Source of the DNA: JASHVB01 sp049522565 | GTDB lineage: Bacteria; Pseudomonadota; Alphaproteobacteria; Acetobacterales; Acetobacteraceae | NCBI GenBank assembly: GCA_049522565.1 | Contig: JBEKNT010000057.1 | Location: 1 to 23,742 of the forward strand | DNA length: 23,742 bases | Direction of reading: 5' to 3' | Shown: positions 23,562 to 23,742 of the stretch, piece after piece | Position numbering within the stretch: position 1 is the first letter of the stretch | Layout of the letters: each line of letters opens with the position of its first letter | The notes under the pieces: generated by a model | What the model saw: the letters and a program-made list of their open reading frames with translations, nothing else | The model's database searches: none | Told to the model about the DNA's origin: nothing | Translations under genes and position numbers: made by a program

Positions 23562-23742
23562 TGCTGATCGCGGGCGATATCGGTGGCACCACCACGCGGC
23601 TGGCACTGATCTCGCCGGAAACCGGGCCGCGCAAGTTCGTCGCCGAGCAGGAATTCCACAGCGCCGACTACGAAGGGCTACCGCCGATTGTCGAGACGTT
23701 CCTGGGCAACACCGGCGGCCACGCCACCTCGGCCTGTTTCGA
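23561..23742 (+). CDS. glk: Glucokinase, 3'-partial
   Basis: Only the first 60 residues are present; the frame is open to the end of the window. MLIAGDIGGTTTRLALI is the phosphate-1 ATP-binding motif of the bacterial glucokinase family (GDIGGTNARLAL-like), followed by the expected YEGLPPIVETFL. The enzyme phosphorylates glucose with ATP in the cytosol. The start ATG overlaps the porter stop by one nucleotide (TGATG), indicating translational coupling. The neighbouring transporter suggests a non-PTS glucose uptake route. ROK-family alternatives cannot be fully excluded from such a short N-terminus. Confidence 0.85.
   Translation, partial: MLIAGDIGGTTTRLALISPETGPRKFVAEQEFHSADYEGLPPIVETFLGNTGGHATSACF

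Noticed and set aside
1..23742. CRISPR array, tRNA, rRNA, transposase, toxin-antitoxin or defence system
   Set aside because: No regularly spaced direct repeats, tRNA-like cloverleaf, or recognisable proteins of those classes were found when reading through both strands.

Overview
This is a GC-rich window of ordinary chromosomal character. Gene content and protein flavour suggest an alphaproteobacterium, most likely Rhodospirillales/Acetobacteraceae. The pointers are Kdp potassium sensing followed by an EIIA gene, a methyltransferase and gloB in close proximity, a PEP-CTERM protein, and short interspersed palindromes of the alphaproteobacterial 'GGGTCAAGCGCCCGG' type. The taxonomic call is inference from sequence style. 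I see no rRNA, tRNA, CRISPR array, transposase or replication origin.

Layout. (1) 1-3852, plus strand: kdpD (missing only its first codons), kdpE (4-nt overlap with kdpD) and a PtsN-like EIIA gene, probably the distal part of a kdp operon. (2) 3853-4284: a roughly 300-bp MITE-like palindromic element, then a strong intrinsic terminator. (3) 4285-7136, minus strand: a VOC protein, a DsbA-like thioredoxin-fold protein with a single active-site cysteine, and an MFS transporter with its own terminator. (4) 7617-8387, plus: an endolysin-type N-acetylmuramidase. (5) 8467-9836, minus: a methyltransferase and a PEP-CTERM protein, divergent from (6) gloB and a glutathione S-transferase (9965-11296, plus). 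(7) 11550-13358, minus: a CocE-type serine hydrolase, divergent from an SDR (13742-14557, plus). (8) 14600-18469, minus: acyl carrier protein, MBOAT acyltransferase, SGNH-like membrane-anchored protein, and a second SDR. (9) 18639-19301, minus: a Gly/Tyr-rich lipoprotein. (10) Uronate dehydrogenase (minus) back to back with an amidase (plus). (11) 22106-23742, plus: a sugar-porter gene broken by a small deletion/frameshift, then the start of glucokinase, truncated by the window end.

How the genes work together. KdpD/KdpE control high-affinity K+ uptake; in E. coli, EIIA-Ntr binds KdpD, so the adjacent EIIA may be a dedicated partner. gloB and the GST share a glutathione-dependent detoxification theme. 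The ACP-MBOAT-SGNH trio has the parts list of an envelope acylation machine (as in DltC-DltB-DltD or alginate acetylation) but without a recognisable activating ligase nearby. It is the most interesting system here. The damaged sugar porter and glucokinase form a sugar uptake/phosphorylation pair.
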